NCBI RefSeq assembly: GCF_031157275.1
Contig: NZ_JAVIFW010000002.1
Location: forward strand, 434,001 to 498,000
Source: Streptomyces sp. LHD-70
Lineage (GTDB): Bacteria > Actinomycetota > Actinomycetes > Streptomycetales > Streptomycetaceae
Reading direction: 5' to 3'
Length of the DNA stretch: 64,000 bases
The first letter of the stretch is position 1. Each line of letters begins with the position of its first letter. A model generated the notes under the pieces. That model made no database searches. It was given only the letters and a program-made list of their open reading frames with translations, and had not been told where the DNA came from. Of the stretch, positions 48,107 through 56,453 are shown piece by piece. The translations under genes were made by a program, and so were the position numbers.

Positions 48107-50128
48107 CTGACTACGTTCCGAGAGCTCGGGATTCTTCCCGAGACCGCCGAAGCCCTCGAGGCCGTCGGCATCACGTCCCCCTTCCCCATCCAGGAGCAGA
48201 CGCTTCCCGTAGCGCTCTCCGGCTCCGACGTCATCGGCCAGGCCAAGACCGGCACCGGCAAGACGCTCGGCTTCGGTCTTCCGCTCCTCGAGCGCGTGAC
48301 CGTCCCCGCCGACGTCGAGTCGGGCCGCGCCGAGCCCGAGAAGCTCACCGACGCTCCGCAGGCCCTGGTCGTCGTCCCCACCCGCGAGCTGTGCCAGCAG
48401 GTCACCAACGACCTGCAGACCGCCGGCAAGGTGCGCAACGTCCGCGTCCTCGCCATATACGGCGGCCGCGCCTACGAGCCGCAGGTCGAGGCCCTCACGA
48501 AGGGCGTCGACATCGTCGTCGGCACCCCCGGCCGACTGCTCGACCTCGCGGGCAAGAAGCTGCTGAACCTCAAGCACGTGCGCGCCCTCGTCCTCGACGA
48601 GGCCGACGAGATGCTCGACCTGGGCTTCCTGCCCGACGTCGAGAAGATCATCAACATGCTTCCGGCGAAGCGCCAGACCATGCTCTTCTCCGCGACGATG
48701 CCGGGCGCCGTCATCGGCCTGGCCCGTCGCTACATGTCGCAGCCCACGCACATCCGCGCCACCTCGCCGGACGACGAGGGCCAGACCGTCGCGAACACGA
48801 AGCAGTTCGTGTACCGCGCGCACAACATGGACAAGCCCGAGATGGTCTCGCGCATCCTCCAGGCCGACGGCCGCGGGCTCGCGATGATCTTCTGCCGTAC
48901 GAAGCGCACGGCGGCCGACATCGCCGAGCAGCTGGAGCGCCGGGGCTTCGCCTCGGGCGCGGTCCACGGCGACCTCGGCCAGGGCGCCCGTGAGCAGGCG
49001 CTGCGCGCGTTCCGCAACGGCAAGGTGGACGTGCTCGTCTGCACCGACGTCGCCGCCCGCGGCATCGACGTCGGTGGCGTCACGCACGTCATCAACTACC
49101 AGTCGCCCGAGGACGAGAAGACGTACCTGCACCGCATCGGCCGCACCGGCCGCGCGGGCGCCTCGGGTACGGCGATCACGCTGGTCGACTGGGACGACAT
49201 CCCGCGCTGGCAGCTGATCAACAAGGCGCTCGACCTGGGCTTCAACGACCCGGTCGAGACGTACTCCAGCTCCCCGCACCTGTACGAGGAGCTGAGCATC
49301 CCGGCGGGCACCAAGGGTGTTCTGCCGCGTGCCGAGCGCACGCGCGCGGGCCTCGGTGCCGAGGAGATCGAGGACCTGGGCGAGACCGGCGGCCGTGGTG
49401 GCCGCGGTGGTCGTGGCGGCCGCCGCGAGGCGGAGGAGGAGCGCCCCAAGCGCACCCGTACGCCGCGCCAGCGCCGCCGCACCCGTGGCGGTACGCCGCT
49501 GGACGCCGAGGCCACCGAGGCTCCCGCGACGGACGCCACGGACACCCCGGCGGAGGACAAGCCGCGCACCCCGCGCCGCCGTCGCCGCACCCGCGCGGGC
49601 GCGACCGCGGAGGCCGAGGCCGCTGCGGTGACCGAGGTGTCCGCGGTGTCGGTGGTGGACACCGCCGAGGGCACGGAGACCGCCGAGGCCAAGCCGCGCC
49701 GCCGCACCCGCAAGACCGCCGAGGCCGCGGTGGACACGGCCGAAGGCACGGAGGCCACCGAGGCCAAGCCGCGCCGCCGCACCCGTAAGGCCGCCGAGGC
49801 CGCGGTCGACACGGCCGATGGCACGGAGACCGCCGAGGCCAAGCCCCGCCGCCGTACGCGCAAGACCGCCGAGGCCGCGGTGGACACGGCCGAAGGCACG
49901 GAGGCCACCGAGGCCAAGCCGCGCCGCCGCACCCGTAAGACCGCCGAGGCCGCGGTGGACACCGCCGAGGGCACGGAGACCGCCGAGGCCAAGCCCCGCC
50001 GCCGCACCCGTAAGGCCGCGGAGGCGCCGGTCGCCACGGAGACGGTGGAGACGGCCGACGCCGAGGCCAAGCCGCGGCGCCGCCGTACGCGGGCCGCGAA
50101 GCCCGCGGTGGAGTCCACCGAGGACTGA
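48107..50128 (+). CDS. rhlE: DEAD-box RNA helicase (RhlE type) with repetitive basic tail
   Basis: About 673 residues. Motifs: Q motif FPIQEQTLP, Walker A AKTGTGKT (46-53), VVVPTRELC, VGTPGRLLD, LDEADEM, FSATMP, CTDVAARGIDV and HRIGRTGR. The tail is rich in Arg/Lys with RGGRGGRGGR and five 25-residue repeats (EAKPRRRTRK core), an RNA-binding low-complexity region. No ATG/GTG/TTG lies where homologues start; the codon there is CTG (48107) with GAGG 7 nt upstream. In-frame GTG 47996 or starts further upstream cannot be excluded. The helicase unwinds RNA and probably serves ribosome assembly or decay. Its mycobacterial counterpart is Rv3211. Confidence 0.88.
   Translation: MTTFRELGILPETAEALEAVGITSPFPIQEQTLPVALSGSDVIGQAKTGTGKTLGFGLPLLERVTVPADVESGRAEPEKLTDAPQALVVVPTRELCQQVTNDLQTAGKVRNVRVLAIYGGRAYEPQVEALTKGVDIVVGTPGRLLDLAGKKLLNLKHVRALVLDEADEMLDLGFLPDVEKIINMLPAKRQTMLFSATMPGAVIGLARRYMSQPTHIRATSPDDEGQTVANTKQFVYRAHNMDKPEMVSRILQADGRGLAMIFCRTKRTAADIAEQLERRGFASGAVHGDLGQGAREQALRAFRNGKVDVLVCTDVAARGIDVGGVTHVINYQSPEDEKTYLHRIGRTGRAGASGTAITLVDWDDIPRWQLINKALDLGFNDPVETYSSSPHLYEELSIPAGTKGVLPRAERTRAGLGAEEIEDLGETGGRGGRGGRGGRREAEEERPKRTRTPRQRRRTRGGTPLDAEATEAPATDATDTPAEDKPRTPRRRRRTRAGATAEAEAAAVTEVSAVSVVDTAEGTETAEAKPRRRTRKTAEAAVDTAEGTEATEAKPRRRTRKAAEAAVDTADGTETAEAKPRRRTRKTAEAAVDTAEGTEATEAKPRRRTRKTAEAAVDTAEGTETAEAKPRRRTRKAAEAPVATETVETADAEAKPRRRRTRAAKPAVESTED
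49655..50029. repeat. Five 75-bp tandem repeats in the helicase tail
   Basis: Five near-identical 75-bp units, each encoding VDTAEGTETAEAKPRRRTRK plus KAAEAA-like linkers, in frame. A degenerate sixth unit follows. Copies alternate between two versions (TETAEA and TEATEA), suggesting duplication in pairs. Confidence 0.92.
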
Positions 50129-50145
50129 CCTCCCCGCACACCGAC

Positions 50146-50176
50146 CGGCCCGGTTCCCCTCGTGGGAGCCGGGCCG
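50146..50176 (+). terminator. Terminator after the DEAD-box gene
   Basis: 13-bp stem CGGCCCGGTTCCC (50146-50158) with 50164-50176, one G-T wobble, short CTCGT loop. Confidence 0.75.
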
Positions 50177-50240
50177 TCGTGCGTCCGCGGGGGCCGCCCC
50201 GGCCGAAGCCCCCGACCGCCCGTGCCGCTAGCCTCGTCGC

Positions 50241-51086
50241 ATGAGCAGGCCTCCTACGTTCACGCCGCCGCCCGGGACCAGGGCGTACCGACTGGGCACC
50301 GTGCGCGGCGAGTTCGCCGTGCACGATCTCGCGCCGGAGGGCGTGCCGCGGGGCACCGTCGTGTTGCTGCCCGGGTTCACCGGCAGCAAGGAGGACTTCG
50401 TCGCGCTGCTCGCGCCGATCGCCGCTGCGGGGTATCGCGCGGTGGCCGTCGACGGCCGTGGGCAGTACGAGTCGGAAGGGCCCTCCGACGACCAATCCCC
50501 TTACCAGCAGGGCGAGTTGGCGCGGGACGTACTGGCGCAGGTGGAGGCGCTCGGCGGGCGGGTGCATCTGCTCGGGCACTCGCTCGGCGGGCAGATCTCG
50601 CGCGCTGCCGTACTCCTGGACCCCGCGCCCTTCGCGTCCCTGACGCTGATGTCCTCGGGCCCCGCGCAGATCTCCGCCTCGCAGCAGGAGCGCGTGAAGC
50701 TGCTGCAGGACGGGCTCGCCGTGCTCGACATGGCGCAGGTCTGGGAGGCGATGCAGTCGCTCGAACCGCCGGAGGAGGCCGAGACCGGCGACGGCGACGG
50801 CGCCCTGCGGGACCGCTGGCTGCGCCACAGCCCGGCCCAACTCACGGCCACAGGGCAGCAGTTGAGGGTCGAGCCGGACCGCGTGGACGAGCTGGCGGCG
50901 CTGCACCTGCCCGTGCACGTCGTGTCGGGCGCCAGCGACGACACCTGGCCGGTCCCGCTGCTCGACGCGATGGCCGAGCGCCTCTCCGCCCGCCGCACGA
51001 TCATCGAGGGCGCCGACCACTCCCCCAACACGGACCGCCCGGAGCCGACGGCCGCCGCCCTGATCGCGTTCTGGGACGAGCAGTGA
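50241..51086 (+). CDS. Alpha/beta hydrolase
   Basis: A 281-residue alpha/beta hydrolase. Oxyanion region LLPGFTGSKEDF, nucleophile in LLGHSLGGQISR, acid in VVSGASDDTWP and histidine in EGADHSPNTD. Triad intact, no signal peptide. It follows the DEAD-box gene on the same strand after a terminator, so it has its own promoter or partial readthrough. Substrate unknown. Confidence 0.87.
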   Translation: MSRPPTFTPPPGTRAYRLGTVRGEFAVHDLAPEGVPRGTVVLLPGFTGSKEDFVALLAPIAAAGYRAVAVDGRGQYESEGPSDDQSPYQQGELARDVLAQVEALGGRVHLLGHSLGGQISRAAVLLDPAPFASLTLMSSGPAQISASQQERVKLLQDGLAVLDMAQVWEAMQSLEPPEEAETGDGDGALRDRWLRHSPAQLTATGQQLRVEPDRVDELAALHLPVHVVSGASDDTWPVPLLDAMAERLSARRTIIEGADHSPNTDRPEPTAAALIAFWDEQ

Positions 51087-51118
51087 CGGCCGCCTGACAA
51101 CGCCCTCCGGAACGGGCC

Positions 51119-52099
51119 CTAGTACTGCGCGCGCAGGTGCTCCCAGAACCCGTCCCGCAGCGCGCGGCGCAGGTCGGCCTGGCCGCGCAGGGAGTACTCC
51201 AGGAGGCGCTCGGCCTCCACGAGCAGGTCCTGGTCGACCGAGCCCGGCAGGTAGGGGTGGCCGGGAAGCAGCTCCGCGAGCGGCTCGCGCCCCCGGGAGG
51301 CGAGCCACTCGGCGGCGATCCGGGCGCCGACGAAGCGCACGTCCTCGCGCGCGGGACGCGGCCTCGCCGGGTCGTACGGGAGTCCGGCGCGGCGTGTGAC
51401 GTACGGCTTGAAGAAGTCCAGCTCAAGCGTGCGCCGGCTGTCGACCTCCCAGAGGAGCGGGTCGGCCTGGTTGCCGCCCTCGGGCGCCTCGATGCCCCAG
51501 AGGTGGACGCGGGCGCCGTACCCCTGGGCGGCCTCGACCGCGGAGACCAGGTCCTCGTCGCCGCCGATCAGGACCGCGTCGCTGATGGCGCGGTGCCGGG
51601 CGAGGGACTCCAGGTCCGAGCGGATCAGGGAGTCGACGCCCTTCTGCTGGTTGTTGGCGTTGAGGTTGCCGAGGCGGACCTTGACATCCGGGAGCTCGGC
51701 GATGGACTGCTGCTCGGCGGTGTGGATACGGCGGCGGGCGCCGTCGTACCAGTAGACGCGCAGCAGCCGGCTGTCGGCGAAGACCGTACGGGCCTTGTCG
51801 ATCAGGGTGTCGATCAGCCCCTCGGCGTCGAGGTCGAAGGCGCGGCGGTCCTCGGTCCCGGTGGCGAGTCGGCCCGCGGCGGCGTAGAGATAGCCCGCGT
51901 CGACGAAGATCGCGTGCGTCGACGGGGTCTTGGCCACTTCGGCGAGCATGCGCTGGAGGAGCTCATTGGTGCGGTCGATCCGGGCGCCGAGATCCACGGC
52001 GTCGTACGCCGGACCCTCACGCACCGGCCCTTCACGCAGCAGAGCATCGCTCGCCGGACCTTCGCCCACCGGACCCTTGTTCAAACGTGACCCATTCAT
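51119..52099 (-). CDS. NYN (PIN-like) domain protein
   Basis: A 326-residue protein with a NYN/LabA-type ribonuclease-like domain. The first strand and acidic residue are HAIFVDAGYLYAAAGRL (Asp67), followed by LLRVYWYDGA, the KGVDSLIRSDL segment with the second Asp, and DAVLIGGDEDLVSAVE with the third acidic pair. The acidic pocket is intact, so metal-dependent RNA cleavage is possible. The N-terminus has a repetitive GEGPASD/REGPAYD stretch. ATG at 52099 is chosen for lack of better options; its ribosome site is weak. It is transcribed divergently from a 50-residue protein gene. Confidence 0.85.
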   Translation of the reverse strand: MNGSRLNKGPVGEGPASDALLREGPVREGPAYDAVDLGARIDRTNELLQRMLAEVAKTPSTHAIFVDAGYLYAAAGRLATGTEDRRAFDLDAEGLIDTLIDKARTVFADSRLLRVYWYDGARRRIHTAEQQSIAELPDVKVRLGNLNANNQQKGVDSLIRSDLESLARHRAISDAVLIGGDEDLVSAVEAAQGYGARVHLWGIEAPEGGNQADPLLWEVDSRRTLELDFFKPYVTRRAGLPYDPARPRPAREDVRFVGARIAAEWLASRGREPLAELLPGHPYLPGSVDQDLLVEAERLLEYSLRGQADLRRALRDGFWEHLRAQY

Positions 52100-52165
52100 A
52101 GGGGATCCATTGTCCAGCCGGTCACGCAGCGAGTACAAACGGTTGCGCGACCTGCGATTACTTAG

Positions 52166-52200
52166 CTCGTCGAAAATTTTCTTTAGCGTAGGGAATGTTT
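52166..52200 (+). promoter_or_regulatory. AT-rich element resembling the wblC promoter patch
   Basis: CTCGTCGAAAATTTTCTTTA is a sharp AT-rich patch in the 272 bp between divergent genes. Its first 11 bases match the sequence around the wblC AT-rich element at 15076-15087. It may be part of a WblC-dependent promoter, but no clear -35/-10 pair follows. Confidence 0.35.
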
Positions 52201-52262
52201 GCAGGGAGCAAGTCGTTGGACCCTGTGGAAGCGCGGTGAGGACACCGTGTGACCTGCTCATA

Positions 52263-52286
52263 ACGGCCGGGCAACCGCCCGGCCGT
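52263..52286 (+). terminator. 10-bp palindrome upstream of the 50-residue gene
   Basis: ACGGCCGGGC (52263-52272) and its complement (52277-52286) around AACC, about 85 bp before the small gene. It lies inside the probable 5' leader, so it may be an attenuator; a six-codon ORF (GTG at 52312) with GGAG follows it. Confidence 0.5.
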
Positions 52287-52371
52287 AAAGCGGGACAAGA
52301 CTGGAGAACAGTGATCGTCTCGCACAAGTAGTTCTCCTGCAGGAGGATGACCAGACGAAGGGAGAAGCCCT

Positions 52372-52524
52372 ATGCGCTTCGAAATCATGCGCCTTGACGA
52401 CGTCGACGGCACCGCCGTGGACAGCACCGTCGTGGACGCCGCCTCCGTCAACCGGATCGTGCAGCAGGCCGCCTCGATCGGCCAGCGCATCTATATCCGC
52501 CCGACCGAATCCGCGGCTTCGTAA
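52372..52524 (+). CDS. 50-residue small protein
   Basis: MRFEIMRLDDVDGTAVDSTV onward, ending in IYIRPTESAAS, behind AGGGAG with 7-8 nt spacing. It is too short for standard ORF callers but has a normal third-position GC pattern and a clean ribosome site. Two aspects suggest a folded beta-hairpin-helix protein: alternating hydrophobic starts and an Ala/Val-rich central helix. Function unknown. A 17-bp terminator follows. Small proteins of this shape occur widely in Streptomyces as far as I recall. Confidence 0.75.
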   Translation: MRFEIMRLDDVDGTAVDSTVVDAASVNRIVQQAASIGQRIYIRPTESAAS

Positions 52525-52562
52525 CGCCGCAGCACCTGCGGCTCCGTAGCGCCGCACAGCTT

Positions 52563-52599
52563 CGAAGGCCCCCGCGCGAGCTTCGCGCGGGGGCCTTCG
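52563..52599. terminator. Bidirectional 17-bp terminator
   Basis: Perfect stem 52563-52579 / 52583-52599 with GCT loop between the small gene and the convergent marC gene. Confidence 0.92.
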
Positions 52600-52623
52600 C
52601 GTGCCCGGAACACACACGACACC

Positions 52624-53229
52624 TCAGGCGCCCTGGATGACCTGCCTGACGCCGTTGATGATCTGCTGCACGGCGATCGCGGAGAGCATCATGCCCGCGA
52701 GCCGCGTCACGAGGACCACGCCGCCGTCCTTGATCACGCGGATGATCACCAGCGAGTACCGCATGACCAGCCACAGCACCACATGCATGGCGAAGATCGC
52801 GCTCCACACCGACAGCTGCCCGCCGAACCCGTCCGCGTCCTGTACGGCCAGGATCACCGCGACGATCGCGCCGGGTCCGGCGAGCAGTGGCATCCCGAGC
52901 GGCACGAGGGCGACGTTGACGTCCTTGGTCTGCTTCGGCTCGTCGGTCTTGCCGGTGAGCAGGTCGAGCGCGACAAGGAGGAGCAGCAGCCCGCCCGCGA
53001 TCATCAGGGCGGGCACGGACACATGCAGATAGTTGAGGATCTGGTGACCGACCACGCCGAACAGGGCGATCACACCGAAGGCCACGCACACGGCCTGGAA
53101 GGCCATCCGCCGCTGCATCTTGGCGGGGCGGCCCGCGGTGAGCCCGAGGAAGATCGGGGTGATCCCGGGCGGGTCCATGATCACAAATAGGGTGAGAAAA
53201 AGGGATCCAAAGACGGCGACGTCGAACAC
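52624..53229 (-). CDS. MarC family integral membrane protein
   Basis: A 201-residue protein with six predicted transmembrane helices, the MarC/SnatA family size. Signature segments are LFVIMDPPGITPIFLGLT and PLGMPLLAGPGAIVAVI. Despite the name, MarC is not an established antibiotic exporter; some members export amino acids. GTG at 53229 has AAGG 7 nt upstream. It lies between a convergent small gene and, 121 bp upstream on the same strand, the PHP gene. Confidence 0.9.
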   Translation of the reverse strand: MFDVAVFGSLFLTLFVIMDPPGITPIFLGLTAGRPAKMQRRMAFQAVCVAFGVIALFGVVGHQILNYLHVSVPALMIAGGLLLLLVALDLLTGKTDEPKQTKDVNVALVPLGMPLLAGPGAIVAVILAVQDADGFGGQLSVWSAIFAMHVVLWLVMRYSLVIIRVIKDGGVVLVTRLAGMMLSAIAVQQIINGVRQVIQGA

Positions 53230-53350
53230 AGTGAGCCTTGCACTTGCGGAGAAAAGGGAACCGGTGAGAGCGGGGCGGAGGTCGACCGCCGCCCACGCCG
53301 GGAGAGGTCCGGGACCACTGGGCCCCGAACCGACAACAGAGATACGGACG

Positions 53351-54232
53351 TTAGGAGCGCGCTCCCCCGGCGCCCGGCACGGGGAAAGCGCCGGTGGCAC
53401 GGCGGGTGATCTCGCCGTAGATCTCGGGGTCCGTGGTGAACTCGCCGAGCACGCAGGTCTTGCGGCTGCCGTGGTAGTCGCTGGAACCGGTGACGAGCAG
53501 GCCGAGGTCCGCGGCGAGGCCGTGCAGCCGGGTGCGGGTGGCCTGGTCGAGGGCCGCGTGTTCAGGGTGGGCGACCTCGATGCCGTCGAGACCCGCGGCG
53601 GCCAGCTCGGCGATGGCGGACTCGGGCACACACGCGCCGCGCTTGACGGCCAGCGGATGCGCGAAGACGGTGACGCCGCCCGCGGCCTTGACAAGGCGGA
53701 TCGCCTCGAAGGTGTCCAGCTCGTGCTTCTCCACGTACGCCCGGCCGTCGTTCGCGATCCACTCGGGCGTGAACGCGTCCGAGACCGAACGCACGACGCC
53801 GAGATCGACGAGTGCCTCCGCGATGTGCGGGCGGCCGACCGAGCCGTCCCCGGCGATCCGCGCGACCTGCTCCCAGGTGACCGGGACGCCCAGCTCCTGG
53901 AGCTTGCCGACCATGCCGCGGGCGCGCGGCACGCGGTCGTCCCGGACCAGCTCCCGCTCGCGCAGCAGCTCCGGATCCTCGGCGTCGAAGAGGTACGCGA
54001 GCATGTGCAGCGGGGTGCCGTCGAGGCGGCAGGAGAGCTCGGCGCCGGTGACCAGCGTCAGCCCCGTCGACAGCTCGGACAGCGCGGCGGCCGCCTCGGC
54101 GTGGCCGCGGGTGGTGTCGTGGTCGGTCAGCGCGACCACGTCGAGCCCGGCGGCGGCCGCGTTACGGACCAGCTCGGCCGGGCTGTCCGTGCCGTCGGAC
54201 GCGGTGGAGTGGGTGTGCAGGTCGATGCGCAC
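53351..54232 (-). CDS. PHP-domain phosphoesterase (RNase AM-like)
   Basis: A 293-residue PHP phosphoesterase. Metal ligands: RIDLHTHSTASDG, ALTDHDTTRGHAEA, GAELSCRLDG, HMLAYLFD, GRPHIAEALV, FAHPLAVKRG and TGSSDYHG. All PHP motifs are intact. Studied relatives are 5'-3' exoribonucleases/phosphatases acting on short RNA or pAp (YciV/RNase AM). GTG at 54232. It lies upstream of marC on the same strand and downstream of the DUF6758 gene. Confidence 0.9.
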   Translation of the reverse strand: MRIDLHTHSTASDGTDSPAELVRNAAAAGLDVVALTDHDTTRGHAEAAAALSELSTGLTLVTGAELSCRLDGTPLHMLAYLFDAEDPELLRERELVRDDRVPRARGMVGKLQELGVPVTWEQVARIAGDGSVGRPHIAEALVDLGVVRSVSDAFTPEWIANDGRAYVEKHELDTFEAIRLVKAAGGVTVFAHPLAVKRGACVPESAIAELAAAGLDGIEVAHPEHAALDQATRTRLHGLAADLGLLVTGSSDYHGSRKTCVLGEFTTDPEIYGEITRRATGAFPVPGAGGARS

Positions 54233-54292
54233 GACGCGTACTCCAGGCTCGGACGGGACGGAAGGGGACGCTCAAGGATAACGGGGCACACG

Positions 54293-54385
54293 GACACCCC
54301 CGGACCACAGCGCCCCCCGGACCACGGCACCCCAGGACCGCAGCGCCCCAGGCCCACGGCACCCCAGGACCGCAGCGCCCCCCGC
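54293..54385. repeat. GACCGCAGCGCCCC direct repeats
   Basis: About 90 bp of imperfect repeats of GGACCRCAGCGCCCC and GGACCACGGCACCCC, at least five units, between the PHP and DUF6758 genes. Non-coding, C-rich on the plus strand. Confidence 0.75.
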
Positions 54386-55027
54386 TCAGCTGTCGAGCAG
54401 GCGCGGCGACAGCGCCCCGCACGGCAGCAGCTCCATCCCGGCGCCCGCCTCCCGCAGATCGGTCAGGACCAGCTCGTCGTACATCAGGAGGCCGGACTGC
54501 TCGGGCCAGACCACGGCCCACAGCCACAGGCCCCGAGCCTCTCCGGCGAAGACCGCGCGGTCCTCCGGGGTGCCGGAGACATGCCACAGCGGGGTGGGCC
54601 GGCCGGCCGCGAGGACCTTGGCCTGCGGGGGCTTCTCGACGCTCAGGTACGGGCCGGGGTCGGGGCCGTCGATGCCCGCGTACCGCGCGCCGAGTCCGAC
54701 GCCCAGCTCCTCGGCGACGAGCACCAGCTCGCCCACCCCGCCCAGCGGCCCGGGCCCTGAGCACGCGACGGCGGTGGCGCGGCCGCCGCTGCGGTCGTCC
54801 CCCGCGCAGGCGACCCCGGTGAAGAGCCAGCCGAGGGGCAGCGGCCACGGCATCCAGACGGGCACCTGTGTGCGGTGCACCACGACGCCGAGCGCCTCGA
54901 CGCTCGGCGGAACCACGGGCTGCAGCGGATGTACGGCGCCGTGCGCGTCGCATTGCCACGTGTCGGCGAAGAGACCGGGAGCCCTGACCCGGCCACCGCA
55001 CTTCGGGCAACTGGGTTCGCCCCTCAT
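54386..55027 (-). CDS. DUF6758 family protein
   Basis: A 213-residue Streptomyces family protein. An N-terminal zinc knuckle (SCPKCGGRVRAPG, then WQCDAHG) is followed by a mixed domain with VWMPWPLPLGWLFTGVACAG and GPYLSVEKPPQAKVLAA. Function unknown. ATG at 55027 starts MRGEPSCPKCGG; a TTG nine bases earlier is closer to GGAGGA and may be used instead. It is divergent from the MFS transporter gene. Confidence 0.8.
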   Translation of the reverse strand: MRGEPSCPKCGGRVRAPGLFADTWQCDAHGAVHPLQPVVPPSVEALGVVVHRTQVPVWMPWPLPLGWLFTGVACAGDDRSGGRATAVACSGPGPLGGVGELVLVAEELGVGLGARYAGIDGPDPGPYLSVEKPPQAKVLAAGRPTPLWHVSGTPEDRAVFAGEARGLWLWAVVWPEQSGLLMYDELVLTDLREAGAGMELLPCGALSPRLLDS

Positions 55028-55100
55028 AGCGTTCAACGGTCCTCCGGAGCCGTCGCCGCGTCAAGGAGCGATCACCCGTCGGAGTGCGGACTGACCCGGA

Positions 55101-55147
55101 AATATAGATGTAGCTTGCATTAATTAGCTTGCCTAACTTACTATATG
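55101..55147 (+). promoter_or_regulatory. AT-rich promoter/operator region of the MFS gene
   Basis: An island of low GC in a very GC-rich region. TAGCTTGC occurs twice 14 bp apart (55111-55118 and 55125-55132), and ATATAG (55102) and CTATAT (55141) form an outer inverted repeat. This looks like a regulated promoter serving the transporter and possibly the divergent DUF6758 gene. Confidence 0.55.
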
Positions 55148-55194
55148 TAGACACCACCCATCTGACACACAGCGAATGCAGCGAGGGAGAGGGC

Positions 55195-56448
55195 ATGCGA
55201 AGCAGCAACAGCGGCCCGACAGGAGACGATCCGTTGAACGAGGGCCCGGTCAGCATCCTGCGCCAGCCCGGCGCGGTCTGGGCCACGGCCGGCGCCTCCG
55301 TCGTCGCCTTCATGGGCATCGGCCTGGTCGACCCGATCCTGCCGTCGATCGCCAAGGGGCTGGAGGCCACACCGAGCCAGGTCTCGCTCCTGTTCACCTC
55401 GTACTTCCTGATCACCGCCGTCGCGATGCTGGTGACGGGCTTCGTGTCCAGCCGGATCGGCGGCAAGAAGACCCTGCTCGCCGGGCTCGCGCTCGTCGTG
55501 GTCTTCGCCGCGCTGTCCGGTACGTCGGGCTCGGTCGGGGAACTCGTCGGGTTCCGGGCGGGCTGGGGGCTCGGCAACGCGCTCTTCGTGTCGACCTCGC
55601 TCGCCGTGATCGTCGGCGCGGCGGCCGGAGGCAGCTCGGCGGCGATCCTGCTCTACGAGTCGGCGCTCGGCCTCGGCATGGCCTGCGGCCCGCTGCTCGG
55701 CGCGGTGCTCGGCGACGCCAGCTGGCGCTACCCGTTCTTCGGCACCGCCGCCCTGATGGCCATCGGCTTCCTCGCCATCACCGCGTTCCTGAAGGAACAG
55801 CCCAGGCCCGCACGGAAGACCTCACTGCTCGACCCGGTGAAGGCCCTCGGCCACGGCGGCCTCGCCTCGGCCGCGGCCTCCGCGTTCTTCTACAACTACG
55901 CGTTCTTCACGATCCTGGCGTTCACGCCGTTCGTCCTGAACATGTCGCCGTACCGCTCGGGTGCCGTCTTCTTCGCCTGGGGCGTGCTGCTCGCGGTGTT
56001 CTCGGTGCTCGTCGCACCGCGGCTGCAGAGGCGGTTCGGCTCGCTGAAGGTGCTCGGCGGCTCGCTGCTGCTGCTCGCCGTCGACCTGGTGGTGCTCGGA
56101 TACGGGAACCACACGGCGGCCGTCGTCGGCACGATCGTCTCGGGCGCGTTCATCGGCCTCAACAACACCGTCTACACGGAGCTCGCCCTCGGCGTCTCGG
56201 ACGCTCCGCGCCCGGTGGCCAGCGCCGGGTACAACTTCGTGCGCTGGTTCGCCGCGGCGGCCGCGCCGTTCCTCGCGCCGAAGATCGAGGAGTGGACCAA
56301 CGTCCACATCCCGTTCGTGGTCGCGGCCGTGGCGGCCGTCGTGGGCGCCGGGATCGTCGGCGTACGGCGCGCCTCCCTGCGGCACGAGGCCGAGGAACTC
56401 GAACCCAGGCACCGTACGGAGGACGGAGTGGCGGTCTTCGCCAACTGA
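55195..56448 (+). CDS. MFS transporter
   Basis: A 417-residue major facilitator with about 12 transmembrane helices. GFVSSRIGGKKTLLAG is the loop 2-3 signature and GLGNALFVSTSLAVIVGAAA, YESALGLGMACGPLLGA form the drug-efflux-like motif C region (a glycine-rich helix 5), suggesting a proton-driven exporter. ATG at 55195 follows GAGGGAGAG. It lies behind the AT-rich regulatory island and converges with the SUFU-domain gene. Substrate unknown. Confidence 0.88.
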   Translation: MRSSNSGPTGDDPLNEGPVSILRQPGAVWATAGASVVAFMGIGLVDPILPSIAKGLEATPSQVSLLFTSYFLITAVAMLVTGFVSSRIGGKKTLLAGLALVVVFAALSGTSGSVGELVGFRAGWGLGNALFVSTSLAVIVGAAAGGSSAAILLYESALGLGMACGPLLGAVLGDASWRYPFFGTAALMAIGFLAITAFLKEQPRPARKTSLLDPVKALGHGGLASAAASAFFYNYAFFTILAFTPFVLNMSPYRSGAVFFAWGVLLAVFSVLVAPRLQRRFGSLKVLGGSLLLLAVDLVVLGYGNHTAAVVGTIVSGAFIGLNNTVYTELALGVSDAPRPVASAGYNFVRWFAAAAAPFLAPKIEEWTNVHIPFVVAAVAAVVGAGIVGVRRASLRHEAEELEPRHRTEDGVAVFAN

Positions 56449-56453
56449 CCTCG

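Noticed and set aside
55122..55142. Possible DmdR/IdeR iron box (TTAGCTTGCCTAACTTA) before the MFS gene
   Set aside because: Only the right half resembles the consensus; the left half matches poorly, so an iron-regulator site is not supported by eye.
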